64,000 nucleotides of DNA. It comes from Zea mays (Eukaryota; Streptophyta; Magnoliopsida; Poales; Poaceae). A program made the translations under genes and the position numbers. The stretch lies in NCBI RefSeq assembly GCF_902167145.1, contig NC_050098.1:14404501-14468500 (forward strand), read 5' to 3'. Positions within the stretch are counted from its first letter, which is position 1; each line of letters opens with the position of its first letter. Below are positions 1-11,365 of this stretch, in pieces. The notes under the pieces were generated by a model. The model was not told where the DNA came from. It worked only from the letters and a program-made list of their open reading frames with translations, and did no database searches.

Positions 1-1250
1 CTAGGTCGAGTAGCTGCTTGCTAATCAGGATCTCGGTAGAAGTCGGGTGATTTTTCTAGCACTCGCGCGAGGTCAGGAATTGATTGTATTCATCTTGATA
101 ATGGGATATATGTTATTCTATGGACTTGGATACAGGGAGGATGCCTTGTCCATGAGACGGGAAAAAGGAATTAAGGATTAATGTGTGGATACCTGAGTCA
201 AGCTTTTGAACGTACTAAGCACATGCCGGGAAAAATGGTAACCGGTAAACCTAGTACCTGAGTGAAGCCGGGCGCAGACTTTATCCCTCATGCGACCTGA
301 GACTGGGTCTCCCATGCTAGCTATGGTGGGTACAAGTGCGGTCACTGCACGGCGGCAGCCGGGGTCAGTGGAGCATTGTATGCCAAGGCAATGAGGCCTG
401 GACGCGAACGGGGAATCGATGGGGACGGTTGTCATGTGTGGGGTCGGAGTACCCTGACATGCCGTGTGTTTAGGTTTACCTTGCAAGGTTAAAACTCGAT
501 TCGAATCGTCTGCTTCTCACAGCTAATGAGACTGCTTGACCCCTTGTACTGCATCGAGTAAGAAGTGAAATGAGGTTACATGAGATAACTTATTGATTGA
601 ACTAAATGCTTGTCACCATGTATGTTTAGAAGGAGCAAATCTAGCTAAGTTAATGATGATAGAATTCGAAAAGCTAAAAATTGATTTTAGAAACAGCTAG
701 TGCTTTTGGCAAACCAAACCCCTCAGCCAAACAGCTGCATAGTCTAGAGGTAGAGGAGTAGACTCCTCACACCGGTTAAGTCTAGCTGAGTATTAGTATA
801 CTCAGCCTTGCTTGTGGCACAATTTTTTGCAGGTACCATTCAGGAAATGGTTGATGGTGTGACTTGGCCTACCACTCTGCCACCGGGTTGGACGGTCGAG
901 TGGGATGTTGCTCCGGCAGGAGAGGAGCACGAGGAGTAGTGGGCTAGGCCTTGCCCAATTCCTCGATACCGACGACATCGATTATCCGCTGCACTTTATT
1001 TTGTGAACTTTATTTGCTACTCGAAAACTCCGATTTATGTAATAACTCAGTACTTAATTTGAGGTTTCCTGTTTTATTGTATTTCTTCTGTGACTCACCT
1101 TCGAGTGAGATTGTGGAATTTGATCCTGGTTAAGTGGCTCTATCAGACTAGATCTGAGGGACTGACGGGTTATTCCGATTTAAGTGTGTTACGGCCCCTG
1201 AGGCGTGACTTAGGCACTTAAGCTGGAATAATTCGGGCGGTTCTGCCACA
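1..1250 (+). mobile_element. Chromovirus (Tekay/Del-type) LTR, 3' part
   Basis: The reverse complement of this stretch aligns over its whole length with 12648-13920, the end of the 4.35 kb chromovirus LTR in this window, with many scattered differences, so it is another copy of that family in the opposite orientation. Read on the plus strand it ends in ...TGCCACA at 1250, the LTR 3' terminus; the next bases (GCTAG, 1251-1255) may be one side of a target duplication in Sirevirus A gag. The body of the element lies to the left of the window. The short ORFs inside are not credible genes. Confidence 0.8.
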
Positions 1251-1255
1251 GCTAG
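1251..1255. other. Possible target duplication next to chromovirus LTR
   Basis: GCTAG follows the LTR end at 1250. The partner would be left of the window, so it is unproven. Confidence 0.3.
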
Positions 1256-3527
1256 GGCCAGAGTGAGACTTCCTAGAATGAATTGTCCTAATTTTGCTCT
1301 CAGGATATCCGGCAGGGTACAAAATGTAACCCTCGTTATCCTGAGGCATGGGAGCCTTGCCCTTAACAAAATTAGATAATTTCTTAGGAGGGGCATTAAG
1401 CTTGACATTGTCCCCCTTTTGGAAGCCAATGTCATCCTTGATGCCAGGGCGTCTCCCACTATAAAGCATACTACGAGCAAATTTAAATTTTTCATTTTCA
1501 AGTTCATGCTCGACAATTTTAGCATCTAATTTTGCTATATGATCATTTTGTTTTTTAATTAAAGCCATGTGATCATGAATAACATTAACATCAACATTTC
1601 TACATCTAGTAAAAATAGAAGTGTGCTCAACGGTAGATGTAGATGGTTTGCAAGATTTTAATTCTACAACCTTAGCATGCAATATATCATTTCTACTTCT
1701 AAGGTCGAAAATGGTAACATTGCAAACATCAAAATCTTTAGCCTTAGCAAGCAATTTTTCATTTTCATCTCTAAGGCTAGCAAGAGAAATGTTCAATTCT
1801 TCAATCTTAGCAAGCAAATCATCATTATCATTACTAGGATTGGGAATTGAAACATTACAGACATTTGAATCAACCTTAGCTAATAAATTAACATTTTTAT
1901 TTCTAAAGTTGTCAATAGTCTCATGGCAGGTGCTTAGCTCACTAGATAATTTTTCGCATTTTTCTACTTCTAGAGCATAAGCGTTTTTAACTTTAACATG
2001 CTTCTTGTTTTCTTTAATAAGGAAGTCCTCTTGGGAGTCCAAGAGATCATCCTTCTCATGGATAGCACTAATCAATTCATTTAATTTTTCTTTTTGTTGC
2101 ATGTTTAAGTTGGCAAAAATAGTACGCAAATTATCTTCCTCATCACTAGCATTATCATCGCTAGACGTTGGGGAAGAGAAGTCCCTTGGTGACGGCGATG
2201 TTGGCGGCGTCCTCGTCGCCGGAGGAGTCGCTAGAGCTTTCGTCGGAGTCCCACTCGCGACAAACATGTGCATCGCCGCCTTTCTTCTTGTAGTATTTCT
2301 TCTTCTCCTTTCTTCTCCCCTTCTTGTCGTCGCCCCTGTCACTAGAAATAGGACATTTTGCTATAAAGTGACCGGGCTTACCACACTTGTAGCAAACCTT
2401 CTTGGAGCGGGGCTTGTAATCTTTCCCCCTCCTTTGCTTGAGGATTTGGCGGAAGCTCTTGATGACGAGCGTCATTTCCTCGTTGTCGAGCTTTGAGGCG
2501 TCGATTGGTTGTCTACTCGGTGTAGACTCCTCCTTCTTCTCCTCCGTCGCCTTAAATGCCACTGGTTGTGCTTCTGACGTGGAGGGATCATCTAGCTCAT
2601 TGATTTTCTTTGAGCCCTTGATCATATACTCAAAGCTCACAAAATTCCCGATTACTTCCTCGGGAGTCATTAGTGTATATCTAGGATTACCACGAATTAA
2701 TTGAACTTGAGTAGGGTTAAAGAAAATAAGTGATTTAAGAATAACCTTAACCATCTTGTGGTCATCACACTTTTTGCTCCCGAGGTTGCGCACTTGGTTC
2801 ACCAAGGTTTTGAGCCGGTTGTACATGTCTTGTGGCTCTTCCCTTTGCGAAGCCGAAAGCGACCGAACTCCCCCTCGATCGTCTCCCGCTTGGTGATCTT
2901 GGTTAGTTCATCACCCTCGTGCGCGGTCTTGAGCACGTCCCAAACTTCCTTGGCGCTCTTTAATCCTTGCACCTTGTTGTACTCCTCCCTACTTAGAGAA
3001 GCGAGGAGTATGGTTGTGGCTTGAGAGTTGAAGTGCTCGATTTGGGCCACCTCGTCCTCATCATAATCCTCATCCCCTACGGATGGTACCTGTGCTCCAA
3101 ACTCAACAACATTCTATATACTTTTGTGGAGTGAGGTTAGATGAAATTTCATTAAATCACTCCACCTAGCATAATCTTCACCGTCAAAGGTTGGCGGTTT
3201 GCCTAATGGAACGGAAAGTAATGGAGTATGTCTAGAAATGCGAGGATAGTGTAAGGGGATCTTACTAAACTTCTTGCGCTCATGGCGCTTAGAAGTTACA
3301 GAGGGCGCGTCGGAACCGGAGGTGGAAGGTGATGAAGTATCGGTCTCGTAGTAGACCACATTACTCATCTTCTTTTTTTTGTCGCCACTCCGATGCGACT
3401 TGTGGGAAGAGGCTTTCTTCTCCTTCCCCTTCCCCTTTTTGCAGGATTCTTCCGATGAAGCCTTCCCGTGGCTTGTAGTGGGCTTTTCGCCGGTCTCCAT
3501 CTCCTTCTTGGCGTGTTGTCCCGACAT
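1251..3527 (-). pseudogene. gag: Sirevirus gag, disrupted
   Basis: This is a capsid/nucleocapsid protein of the Sirevirus type. I start it at the ATG at 3527, one codon after an in-frame GTG, 48 bp inside the LTR. Visible blocks are a basic Ser/Lys-rich N-terminus, the capsid region (PLGKPPTFDGEDYARWS and on), a CCHC zinc knuckle (CYKCGKPGHFIAKC) and a long coiled-coil of Asn/Glu/Lys-rich heptads. Damage by comparison with the intact gag at 58070-60700: an in-frame stop near 3114, a frameshift near 2835, and a deletion of about 75 bp at 2161-2166 that removes the segment after LLFPNV and changes frame. The C-terminus is lost at 1251 to the inserted LTR. It cannot make a full protein. Confidence 0.85.
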
Positions 3528-3560
3528 CACTTCGAGCGGTTAGGCTCTAATGAAGCACCG

Positions 3561-3574
3561 GGCTTTGATACCAA
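3561..3574 (-). other. Primer binding site, initiator Met tRNA type
   Basis: On the minus strand TTGGTATCAAAGCC follows the LTR end (CTTTCA). It matches the usual plant Met-tRNA PBS except for one base (A in place of G). Sirevirus C has the undisturbed version at 58023-58036. Confidence 0.8.
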
Positions 3575-3575
3575 T

Positions 3576-4804
3576 TGAAAGTCGCCTAGAGTGGGGGGGT
3601 GAATAGGACGAAACTGAAATTTACAAAGTTAATCACAACTACAAGTCGGGTTAGCGTTAGAAATATAATCGAGTCCGAGAGAGGGTGTAAAACAAATCGC
3701 AAGCGAATAAGGAAGTGAGACACAAGGATTTGTTTTACCGAGGTTCGGTTCTCGCAAACATACTCCCCGTTGAGGAGGCCACAAAGGCCGGGTCTTTTTC
3801 AACCCCTTCCCTCTCTCAAACGGTCCCTCGGACCGAGTGGGCTTTCTCTTCTCAAATCAACCGGGAACAAAAGTTCCCCGTAAGGACCACCACACAATTG
3901 GTGTCTTTTGCCTTGGTTACAATTGAGTTTTGATCATAAGAAAAGAATGAGAAAGAAGAAAGCAATCTAAGCGCAAGAGATCAAAAGAACACAACAAATC
4001 ACTCTCACTTATCACTAAAGCTTTTGTGGAATTGAGAGAGGATTTGATCACTTGGGTGTGTCTTGTATTGAATGCCTAGCTCTTGTAAGTGGTTGGAAGT
4101 GTGAAAACTTGGATATCTTGAATGTGGGGTGGTTGGGGGTATTTATAACCCCAACCACCAAACTAGCCGTTTGGTGGAGGCTGCTGTCGCATGGCGCACC
4201 GGACACTGTCCGGTGCGCCAGCCACGTCACCAGGCCGTTGGGTTCCGACCGTTGAAGCTCTGACGTGTGGGCCCGCCTGGCTGTCCGGTGGTGCACCGGA
4301 CAAGTCCTGTAGACTGTCCGGTGTGCCACCCGCGCGTGCTCTGCTCCTCTGCGCGCGCTAGCGCACATTTAATGCGTCTGCAGGTGACCGTTTGCGCGAA
4401 GTAGCCGTTGCTCCGCTGGCTCACCGGACAGTTCAGTGTGCACCGGACATGTCCGGTGAATTATAGCGGAGTGGTTTCCCGAAGCTGGCGAGTTCAAAAT
4501 CGCTTTTCCTTGGAGCACCTCTGAGTTTTCTCGAAGCTGAAGAGTTTGGCTTGGAGTTCCCTGGTGCACCGGACACTGTCCGGTGGCACACCGGACAGTC
4601 CGGTGCGCCAGACCAGGGCTGCCTTCGGTTATCCCTTGCTCTCTTTGTTGAACCCATTTCTTGGTCTTTTTATTGGCTAAGTGTGAACCTTTGGCACCTG
4701 TATAACTTATAGACTAGAGCAAACTAGTTAGTCCAATTATTTGTGTTGGACTATTCAACCACCAAAAACATTTAGGAAATAGGTGTAAGCCTAATTCCCT
4801 TTCA
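3576..4804 (-). repeat. 5' LTR of Sirevirus A
   Basis: A 1229-bp LTR with 6-bp terminal inverted repeats (TGAAAG...CTTTCA). It is homologous to the LTRs at 26411-27718 and 56799-58022. It contains a cluster of palindromic CACCGGACA/TGTCCGGTG motifs (about 4200-4610) and a TATA-like TTATAAATA at about 4139-4148 on the minus strand, the probable promoter. The ORFs inside are shadows of the GC-rich palindromes. Confidence 0.9.
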
Positions 4805-4976
4805 CCTGGGCCAGCTTGCATGACGCGTGGGACCCAGCCCCCGTGTCATAGGGGGAGGACCTTGGAGCGTGTTGGAGAGGACTCAGTCCGCGACGGCTGA
4901 GGACGCAAGTGGGGAGAGTTGCCTTTAAGAGGAGGGTGACCCCCTTGAAAGGCAACCATGTCTTCGCGCTCCCCTC

Positions 4977-5936
4977 ATGTATCGCGTCTTTCCACCTTCC
5001 GAGCCCCCGGATGGGGGGCGCCCGCGGTTCTTCCGCCTTGTCATCGTTGGAGGAACGCAACTTCGCGGAAGTTGGTACCTTTCAGCCATCGTTCGGCTTC
5101 AAGGATTTTCATCAGGCAGCCCGGCTGCATCCCCTCGCCGGTGGTCACCCAAGACGGTGACCACCAGTTCGATGGTGGGGAGAAGCGAGCCGGGCTGCGC
5201 CCTCTGCCCCGCCCTCAGCTTCAAGGATCTTCATCATCCTTGCCGGGGCGGAGAGCGAGGTGAGCCGGGGCTCTACCTCCCGCACGGGTCGGCTGGCCAC
5301 CTCTTCTTCCAGCTTCTGGTGGTGGAAACCATCCTCCAGCTCTGCGGAGGAGGCGTCCTCCAGCCATGCCCTCCAGCCATGCCTGGGAAGGCGAACTGTT
5401 GCTGCCCAGCTAGGATGCAACATTTCGTCCTCTGTCCTCGCTTTCGTGGCGAGGACGGGAGCGAGGACCTGCCGGTGCGCTTTGGAGCGGCCTGCGCTCG
5501 CTGGTGCGGCGCTGGTGGACAGGCGGACGTCGCCGTCGGTGCTGACGTAATGGCAGCTGGAGAAAGCTTCTCTGCCGTCGAGGCCGTCAGCGCCGTTTAC
5601 GGACCGACCTCCGGCTCTTTGGCTTTAACGTCTGGTTCGCGTCCCTTGAGTGGGGACGCGAACGAGAGCCTTCCGGTGGCTGCGTCCGTCCTGGGACCAT
5701 GGCTGCTGCTGCAGAGGTCGCTGGCGAGTCACCTGGAGCTTGTCACCCCGCGGGCTCCCCGGTGTGGAGGTTGTTCATACCCGCGGGGACGGAACCGGAG
5801 TTCCGTTTGTAATGGCACCTTGAATGCCGGTGACTGTTCATTGTGGCTGTCGGGGCCTGAACATGTATGTATTTTTGGCACGGAGCTGTGTTTTTTCCCC
5901 ATTTCGAGCACTAGGACTTGCCTGTCAGCTAACTGA
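4977..5936 (+). other. Antisense ORF in the Huck-like 3' tail, unknown
   Basis: A 319-codon open frame on the strand opposite to gag-pol, between pol and the missing 3' LTR. The protein is Gly/Pro/Arg-rich in the middle with hydrophobic stretches (GHLFFQLLVVETILQL) and no domain I recognise. The segment LSFKDLHHPCRGGERG recurs, diverged, in the tail of the Tat-type element at 35330-35420 (LSFKDVHQPCGGGERA), also antisense. Conserved antisense ORFs are known for Tat-lineage elements, so this may be the decayed end of one. It could also be chance openness in GC-rich DNA. Confidence 0.35.
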
Positions 5937-5964
5937 ACCGCTTAACCAAGTGCGAGTTGCCTCG

Positions 5965-6920
5965 TGCGAAGGCGACGAGTGAGGTATCCGTATCCCGGAG
6001 GCATAGGAGTCACTCGGCTCGGTCGGCCTTGCCGCCCGAGGCTTCTCTTGCTTAGTTAAGGGAAACCCCTGGCCGCTCTTCGATGAGCCGGAGCCGGAGG
6101 CAGCGGTGTCAGTATGGACAGAGGCAGAGTTGGCTCGAAAAGAAGACTTCGTCGGCTGGAGCCTGGTCGGGCCGTCCACTGGCGGGACCGACGCCGGAGT
6201 CGAGTTGCCGAGGCCACGAGCCGGGCTGGTGTCCTCGGAGGACAGCTGGCTGAGGCTTCGGGGCGGCCGGCCGAGCCGTCTGCTCGGACCGGATTCTTGA
6301 GGGAGACCCCGGCGGTGATGGCCCGGGCGTGGTGCTGATGTCGTCCTTCGGGGTGGAGACCCTCCGACCGTGTTGCCGTCTGAGGCTCGGTCGGACTTCG
6401 CCGAAGGTGGAGTTGACACCGAGGGTGCTGCTGCTCCCCCTCCGTCGACGTCTGAGCCTGCAGGATCGGTTCATCTTGTAATGTGCATATGTTTTCTGCG
6501 GCCGCCGAGGCCCAAACATACTGTCGTCGCGCTGTAAAGCTGCGTTTCTTTTCCTCTTGTTTCGAGTATCTGGACTTATTTGTCGGTAACAGAATTGTTT
6601 GTCCGAGCAAGAGTTACTTTTCACGGAAGGTGATGAGTGAGGTATCCGTATCCCGGAGGCGTAGGAGTCACTCGACTCAGTCGGCCTTGCCGCTTACGTG
6701 TACTCGTACTTGTCCGTAGGATTCTGCTATCGATATAGTCGAGAAGGCACGAAAAATCGTTTCGGCAGAAGAGTTTTCGAGCGTTAAGACTTGTTCGGTT
6801 CGCGGAATCGCTTGTCCGAGCGTGAGTTACTTATCGCAGAAGGTGATGAGTGAGGTATCCGTATCCCGGAGGCGTAGGAGTCCCTCGGCTCGGTCAGCCT
6901 TGGCTGCTTACGTGTACTCC
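5965..6920. repeat. Diverged direct repeats in the Huck-like tail
   Basis: A block containing GAGGTATCCGTATCCCGGAG and the following GTAGGAGTCACTCG-type sequence occurs at about 5965-6035, 6635-6719 and 6838-6920. The last two copies also share a preceding stretch (TTGTCCGAGC...GAGTTACTT), giving a unit of about 200 bp. No coding potential is supported. Confidence 0.75.
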
Positions 6921-6931
6921 GTCGTCTTCAG

Positions 6932-7121
6932 GATCCCACTTTCGAAGTAGTCAAAAAGCACGAAAGGCGTTCTGGCGGAAAAGGTCAATCCCACTTTCGA
7001 AGTAGTCAAAAAGCACGAAAGGCGTTCTGGCAGAAAAGACCTTTTCCGAGGAAAATTTTGACGCAGAGGGGGTTCCCCCCTTCTAGGAAAATTTTGACGC
7101 AGAGGGTGTTCCCCCCTTCTA
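6932..7121. repeat. Two short tandem duplications
   Basis: A 57-bp unit beginning CAATCCCACTTTCGAAGTAG is present twice (about 6932-6985 and 6986-7042), almost identical. Directly after it a 36-bp unit beginning GGAAAATTTTGACGCAGAGG is present twice (about 7050-7085 and 7086-7121). Both lie in the noncoding tail downstream of the integrase. Confidence 0.8.
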
Positions 7122-7221
7122 GCCCCCGAGGGAAGGTCGGGCTTTGCCGAGGCAAGGCTGACCCTTCCTTGATGGTTAGACTTTGTGTGTGAACGAGGTG
7201 TACGAACAACTTGAAAGCATC

Positions 7222-8464
7222 TTAAGGGTAGAATCGACGTAGCTGTTGGATGTTCCAAGCGTTGTTGTAGACCTCGCCTTGACTGTTGGCCAGCTTGTAT
7301 GTCCCGGGCTTCAGAACCTTGGCGATGACGAACGACCCTTCCCAAGGAGGCGTGAGCTTGTGCCGCCCTCGGACGTCTTGTCGCAGCCGAAACACCAAGT
7401 CGCCCACCTGGAGGTCTCGGGACCGAACCCCTCGGGCGTGGTAGCGTCACAGGGACTGTTGATACCGCACCGAGTGTAGTAAGGCCATGTTCCGAGCCTC
7501 TTACAGCTGGTCCAGTGAATCTTCTCGGTCGGCCTGGTTGCTTTGATCGTCGTACGCCCTCGTCCTCGGGGAACCGTATTCTAAGGCCGTGGGCAAGATA
7601 GCCTCGGCCCCATAGACTGGAAAGAACGGTGTGAAGCTCGTGGCTCGGCTCGGCGTTGTCCTTAGACTCCAGACCACCGAGGGGAGTTCCTTCATCCATC
7701 ACTTGCCGAACTTGTTGAGGTCGTTGTAGATCCTCGGCTTGAGTCCTTGCAGAATCATGCCGTTGGCACGCTCTACTTGCCCATTCGTCATGGGGTGAGC
7801 CACGGCGGCCCAGTCCACCCGGATGTGGTGATCCTCGCAGAAGTCCAGGAACTTTCTGCCGGTGAAATGGGTGCTGTTGTCGGTGATGATGGAGTTCAGG
7901 ACCCCAAAGCGATGGATGATGTTGGTGAAGAATGCCACCGCCTGTTCGGACCTGATGCTGTTTAGGGGTCGGACCTCGATCCACTTGGAGAATTTGTCGA
8001 TGGCGACCAGCAGGTGCGTGTAGCCCCCGGGTGCCTTCTGCAAGGGACCGATGAGGTCTAGACCCCACACAGCAAACGACCAGGTGATGGGTATTGTCTG
8101 CAGAGCCTGAGCGGGCAGGTGGGTCTGCCTTGCGTAGAATTGACACCCTTGGCAGGTGCGGACAATTCTAGTGGCGTCGGCCACCGCGGTCGGCCAGTAG
8201 AAACCTTGTCGGAAAGCGTTTCCAACAAGGGCTCGAGGCGCTGCGTGGTGACCGCAAGCCCCCGAGTGTATTTCTTGTAAGAGCTCCTGGCCTTCGGTGA
8301 CGGATATGCATCGTTGGAGGATGCCTAAGGGGATGCGGTGGTAGATCTCCTTCTCGTCCCCCAGCAAGACGAACGACTTGGCGCGCCGCGCCAGTCGCCG
8401 AGCTTCGGCTCGGTCGAGGGGCAGCTCTCCTCAGTGGAGATATTGCAGGTATGGGGTCTGCCAA
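7222..8464 (-). pseudogene. pol: Tat-lineage integrase (3' end of pol)
   Basis: This is the integrase that would insert the element's cDNA into the chromosome. In one frame one can read the zinc-binding region (HSGACGHH ... CQGCQ), then the catalytic core with D (WGLDLIGP), D (SIITDNSTHF) and E (NGQVERANG), then the C-terminal end GDLVFRLRQ ... NAWNIQQLRRFYP. The frame has in-frame stops near 8420, 7699 (TGA where Trp is expected), 7501 and 7447, so it is dead. It ends at 7222. Reverse transcriptase and RNase H of the same polyprotein are at 27724-29698; the proline-alanine hinge between them carries the insertions. Confidence 0.88.
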
Positions 8465-8495
8465 TCTCGATTAGGCGGGACCCATTCCGCTCTTC

Positions 8496-8627
8496 CTCGA
8501 CGCGCAGTGCCTCACCTTCGGGGGTCGAGGGTGCCTCGGGTCGAGCCGAGGGCGCCTCGGGCTGAGCCGAGGGCGCCTCGGGCTGGGTCGAGGCTTCCTC
8601 GACGCGCAGTCATTGGCTGAGCCGAGG
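8496..8627. other. Rearrangement junction with duplicated filler
   Basis: CCTCGACGCGCAGT occurs twice, at about 8496-8510 and 8597-8610. Between the copies lie Huck-like hinge repeats (GCCTCGGGCTGAGCCGAGGG type) that are also present at 27724-27810. The second copy runs into CATTGGCTGAGCCGAGG and then chromovirus pol from 8628. CAGTCATTGGCT also occurs in the chromovirus at about 8669-8680. This looks like template-switch filler made during end joining. Confidence 0.6.
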
Positions 8628-9548
8628 GCACTTCTGGCTCCAAGTGAACTTGGCTCCCTTCTTCAATAACTCAGTCATTGGCTTGGCAATTCTGGAGAAA
8701 TCCGGAATAAATCGTCGGTAGTACCCTGCCAATCCCAGAAAACTCCGAATCTGCTTCACTGTAGTCGGGGGTTTCCAATCCATTACCTCCTGCACCTTCT
8801 CAGGATCAACTGATATCCCATCCTGAGAAATTGTGTGACCCAAGAATTTGATTTCCTTCAGCCAGAACTCACACTTACTCAGCTTAGCATACAACTGATG
8901 ATCACGCAGTCTCTGAAGTACAGTATGCAAGTGTTTGGTGTGCTCGGCTTCATTCTTGGAATAAACCAGTATATCATCAATGAAGACGACCACGAACTTA
9001 TCCAATTCTGCCATAAACACTGAGTTCATCAGGTACATGAAATAAGCCGGGGCATTGGTCAGCCCAAAAGACATCACCAGAAACTCATACAGTCCATATC
9101 TGGTAGAGAAAGCCGTCTTAGGAATATCACTGGCACGGATCTTGATCTGATGGTAACCTGAGTGAAGGTCTATCTTGGAGAATACCTTGGCTCCTACCAA
9201 CTGATCAAACAGAACATCAATGCGGGGCAGTGGGTATTTGTTCTTGATAGTCACCGCATTGAGAGGGCGGTAGTCAACACACAGCCTCAAACTCTCATCC
9301 TTTTTCTTCACAAATAAAGCTGGACATCCCCATGGTGAAGTGCTTGGACGAATAAACCCTTTGTCCAACAACTCTTGCAATTGTTTCTTCAGTTCTGCCA
9401 ATTCCGCGGGAGGCATCCTATAGGGTCTCTTGGAGATAGGAGCAGTCCCGGGTTGCAATTCGATGGCGAACTCAATATCTCGGTCAGGTGGCATTCCTGG
9501 CAATTCGTCTGGGAAAACATCTGGGTAGTCGCAGACCACTGGGATCTT
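8628..9548 (-). repeat. Terminal redundancy, left copy
   Basis: Direct duplicate of 19245-20165: same length (921 bp), no indels, and mismatches noted only at about 9356, 9402 and 9496. It covers the end of the protease linker and most of the reverse transcriptase. Confidence 0.9.
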
Positions 9549-11057
9549 TTCCACCGGGGATTCTATCATAACAAAGGCACAAGATCGGGTACAACCCTGA
9601 TCAGGTAAATATAAAACAGTCTCGCCATAAGCAGGGGAATGGATTTCAATGGCTCTGGCTGCAATGTCCAATACTGCCTGATGCCTGGTCAACCAGTCAG
9701 CTCCCAATATAATATCCACGCTATCCAATCCTAAGATGAGAAGGGTGGTTCTAATCATAAGGCTACCAAATTTTATAGGCACTTGCCTGCTGATTTGATT
9801 GGTGGCAATCCTGCCTCCTGGTGTTGAAATTGTAATGCCCCCATCGGTATGGTGAAAGGGCAACTGGCATTTGGCACTAAACTTAGCACTGATAAAACTA
9901 TGCGATGCACCCGAATCAAATAAAATAATCGCAGGATAATTCAAAACTGTAAAGATACCAGTCATGACGGGTGCTCCCTCTGGAATATCAGCCAGGGTGG
10001 TGAAGTTTAGCCTGCCTTGCCTCACTTGCACCTTCTGCCTCTTGCCTTGGTTCTGATTAGCATTCTGCCCCTGCCTCTGCTGGTTCCTGGGGCAATTCTT
10101 GGCATAATGCCCAGTGTTACCACAAGTGAAGCATCTGTTGTCATTTGCCTGGCGGTACTGCTGCTGCTGGTTATTCCTCTGAGCTGGAAACTGGTTGCGG
10201 TTGGGTGCCTGCTGCTGCTGCTGCTGCTGAGGTCGGATCACCCATCGCCCTTGCTGCTGCTGGGGTCCCCTGTTCTGTATGTCGGACACAATCCTGAAGC
10301 GCTGTGGCTGAGCTGAGGGTCCTGCCACAGGGGTCTTCCTCTTCTTCTCTGCCTGCCTAGCTGTAATGCAGTCCTCTTGGGAGATAGCCATGTTTACCAA
10401 CTCATTGTAGCTGTTGGCCCTGACGGTGTTGAGACGATCCCGGAGCTTAGTGCTGAGCCCCCTTCTGAATCTGTCCCTCTTCTTCTCATCTGTATCTGCA
10501 TGATATCCCGCGTACTGGCACAAGTCATTAAAGGCCTGGGCATACTGCAACACTGTCCTGTTGCCCTGAGTGAGTGCCAAGAACTCATTGAGTTTCCTGT
10601 CCATGATCCCGGCGGGTATATGGTGTCCTCTAAAAGCTGCCTTGAACTCCCTCCACTCCACCTCTCGGTCCTCTGGCTGCATAGCAAGAAAATGATCCCA
10701 CCAAGTCCTTGCTGGTCCGCGAAGTTGCTGGGTGGCAAACCTGACTTTGGTGACCTCTGAGCAAGCCCCATGGAGTAGTGGGAATTTGGATTCCACCACT
10801 CGCAGCCATACATCTGCGTCAAGTGGGTCCTCCGCCCTTGTGAACAATGGAGGCTGGGTGCTGAGGAATTCCTGATAGGTGGCCGCCGCGGGGTGACGCT
10901 GGTGGTCTCCACCACCATAATGCTGGGGTGGTGGCTGACGTTGAGCCAGCTGCCTCAGGATCTCATTCTGCTAAGCCATGAGCTCCTGTAGAGTGGGAGG
11001 TGGTGGCGGCGGTGGAGGAACGTGCTCGTTCTGGCCACGACGCTGCCTCCCGGCCAT
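8628..11057 (-). pseudogene. gag-pol: Chromovirus gag-protease-RT (5' part of polyprotein)
   Basis: One frame from the ATG at 11057 to the break at 8628. A Pro-rich start (MAGRQRRGQNEHVPP) is followed by a TAG stop at 10971-10973 (CAG changed to TAG); after that the frame stays open. Then come the capsid domain ([11 protein letters not shown] ... WREFKAAF), Gln-rich linkers, a CCHC knuckle ([14 protein letters not shown]), the aspartic protease ([12 protein letters not shown]) and the reverse transcriptase with its catalytic box [15 protein letters not shown]. The frame is cut in the RT/RNase H connection ([10 protein letters not shown]) and runs into filler sequence. It has a single point lesion, so it is comparatively young. 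Confidence 0.88.
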
Positions 11058-11365
11058 CTGAAAAACCACATACTTACTTAACACCGCAGTTCCAATTTCA
11101 AGATTTTATCACGGGGAAAAAAAAGTTAAAACAGCATGATAGACTCCGACTTCAACAAAAGGGATTTTTAAGAGGCATAAATTCTTCCTTCCAAAATTAA
11201 ACTGATAATAGCATCCATCAAACAAGCTCCCAAGAGAGTTTAACACGATTACATCAAATTGTTCCAAAATGACTCAACTCTATCTAGCCTAGTACCCCAA
11301 GGGTGCAAAAGCTAAGCTAGCTGCGAGGAGTCCGACTATCCAACCTCTAAGCCTACCCTGGACAC
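11058..11365 (-). other. Spacer between extra ORF and gag
   Basis: About 300 bp with no credible coding frame; it would be the untranslated leader of gag. I see nothing else in it. Confidence 0.6.

Larger units (their letters stand above)
1251..4804 (-). mobile_element. Sirevirus A (Opie/Ji-like Ty1/copia), 5' part
   Basis: Reading leftward from 4804 there is a 1.23 kb LTR, a Met-tRNA primer binding site and a Sirevirus gag. The element stops at 1251, where a chromovirus LTR is inserted, so pol and the 3' LTR are outside the window. It was itself inserted in the noncoding tail of the Huck-like element: bases 4805 onward belong to that host, CCTGG (4805-4809) being one side of the probable target duplication. 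Gag and LTR match Sireviruses B and C in this window closely. Opie versus Ji was not separable by eye. Confidence 0.85.
4805..8515 (-). mobile_element. Huck-like Ty3/gypsy (Tat lineage), 3' internal part
   Basis: This is the continuation of the element at 27724-34606, in the same orientation: the hinge repeats at 8516-8607 match those at 27724-27810, and the integrase that the other part lacks is here. It holds the integrase pseudogene (7222-8464) and a 2.4 kb noncoding tail with tandem repeats and an ORF on the opposite strand. The 3' LTR is not visible because Sirevirus A interrupts the element at 4804 and the rest is off the window. Confidence 0.8.

Noticed and set aside
1148..2342. Long minus ORFs as a novel coiled-coil host gene
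   Set aside because: They match the C-terminal half of Sirevirus gag as seen at 59470-60500.
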